The notes beneath the pieces are model-generated. The model did no database searches. It worked only from the letters and a program-made list of their open reading frames with translations, and had not been told where the DNA came from. A stretch of DNA of 12,326 nt from JBBDQZ01 sp040905705 (GTDB lineage Bacteria > Bacteroidota > Rhodothermia > Balneolales > Natronogracilivirgulaceae): positions 1 through 12,326 of the forward strand of contig JBBDQZ010000003.1 in the NCBI GenBank assembly GCA_040905705.1, written 5' to 3'. Position numbers and translations under genes: made by a program. This document shows, piece by piece, positions 12,262-12,326 of this stretch (positions are counted from its first letter, which is position 1; every line of letters begins with the position of its first letter).

Positions 12262-12326
12262 TGTTTTTCCTGTTTGGTTTGATGTTGTGGTGTAAAATCT
12301 TTCTTCCAATGTGGCGGTTTGCCAAC
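12258..12326 (-). CDS. C-terminal end of an unknown phage gene, cut by the window edge
   Basis: An open frame enters from the right edge and encodes 22 residues, VGKPPHWKKDFTPQHQTKQEKQ, before TGA at 12260-12258. The TGA overlaps the ATG of the next gene as ATGA, a typical coupled arrangement, and the frame is open to the edge. The tail is basic and polar. With only the end visible the product cannot be identified. Confidence 0.6.
   Translation of the reverse strand, partial: VGKPPHWKKDFTPQHQTKQEKQ

Noticed and set aside
12262..12309. Longer N-terminus for the 233-residue phage protein from a TTG start
   Set aside because: It would overlap the end of the preceding gene by about 50 bases, while ATG 12261 has a good ribosome site and ATGA coupling.
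9009..12326. Second att copy (repeat of the tRNA-Leu 3' end) within the window
   Set aside because: No copy of the T-arm or acceptor sequence was seen to the right of the tRNA, so the other end of the element lies outside.

Overview
The window looks like a piece of a bacterial chromosome, probably from the Bacteroidota/Balneolota/Rhodothermota side of the tree. That placement is an inference with low to moderate confidence. It rests on housekeeping genes that mostly lack Shine-Dalgarno sequences, wide AT-rich gaps between genes, and the overall look of the proteins. It could not be tested by database search.

Layout, left to right. (1) At 1-1193 a tRNA-Pro(CGG) and a type I NAD-dependent glyceraldehyde-3-phosphate dehydrogenase gene, both on the minus strand. 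(2) At about 1434-2301 a divergent unit: a small CI-like helix-turn-helix regulator with a C-terminal coiled coil on the plus strand, back to back with a minus-strand transcription unit of about 400 nt. The latter has a near-consensus promoter, many potential stem-loops and a strong intrinsic terminator, but no convincing protein; I call it a candidate structured ncRNA. (3) At 2436-8211 six minus-strand genes: relA/spoT-type (p)ppGpp synthetase/hydrolase, an HU/IHF-family protein, ruvX, def, fmt and an ankyrin-repeat protein. HU, ruvX and def are tightly spaced (26 and 10 nt gaps) and probably form one operon; fmt follows after 145 nt. relA is preceded by a nine-codon, in-frame leader ORF with its own purine-rich ribosome site. 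(4) At 8212-8874 a gene-free stretch of about 660 nt with dyad motifs and a 25-bp tandem repeat. (5) At 8875-9008 a plus-strand tRNA-Leu(TAA) with an intrinsic terminator, a typical integration site. (6) From about 9040 to the right end, phage-like DNA: paired TGGGACACA repeats, a small orphan ORF, then a minus-strand packaging cluster (end of an unknown gene, a conserved-type phage hypothetical, terminase small subunit, terminase large subunit). These genes have clear Shine-Dalgarno sequences, unlike most of the neighbouring host genes.

How the genes fit together. def and fmt act at the two ends of the N-formylmethionine cycle, so their proximity makes sense. RelA sets growth-rate signalling. 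The terminase pair would package phage DNA, but no portal or capsid gene follows terL before the tRNA, so this is either one end of a prophage with unusual order or a remnant. The most intriguing unexplained element is the CI-like regulator and ncRNA divergent pair, whose -10 boxes overlap and whose likely operator is an imperfect GTATNC-type palindrome.
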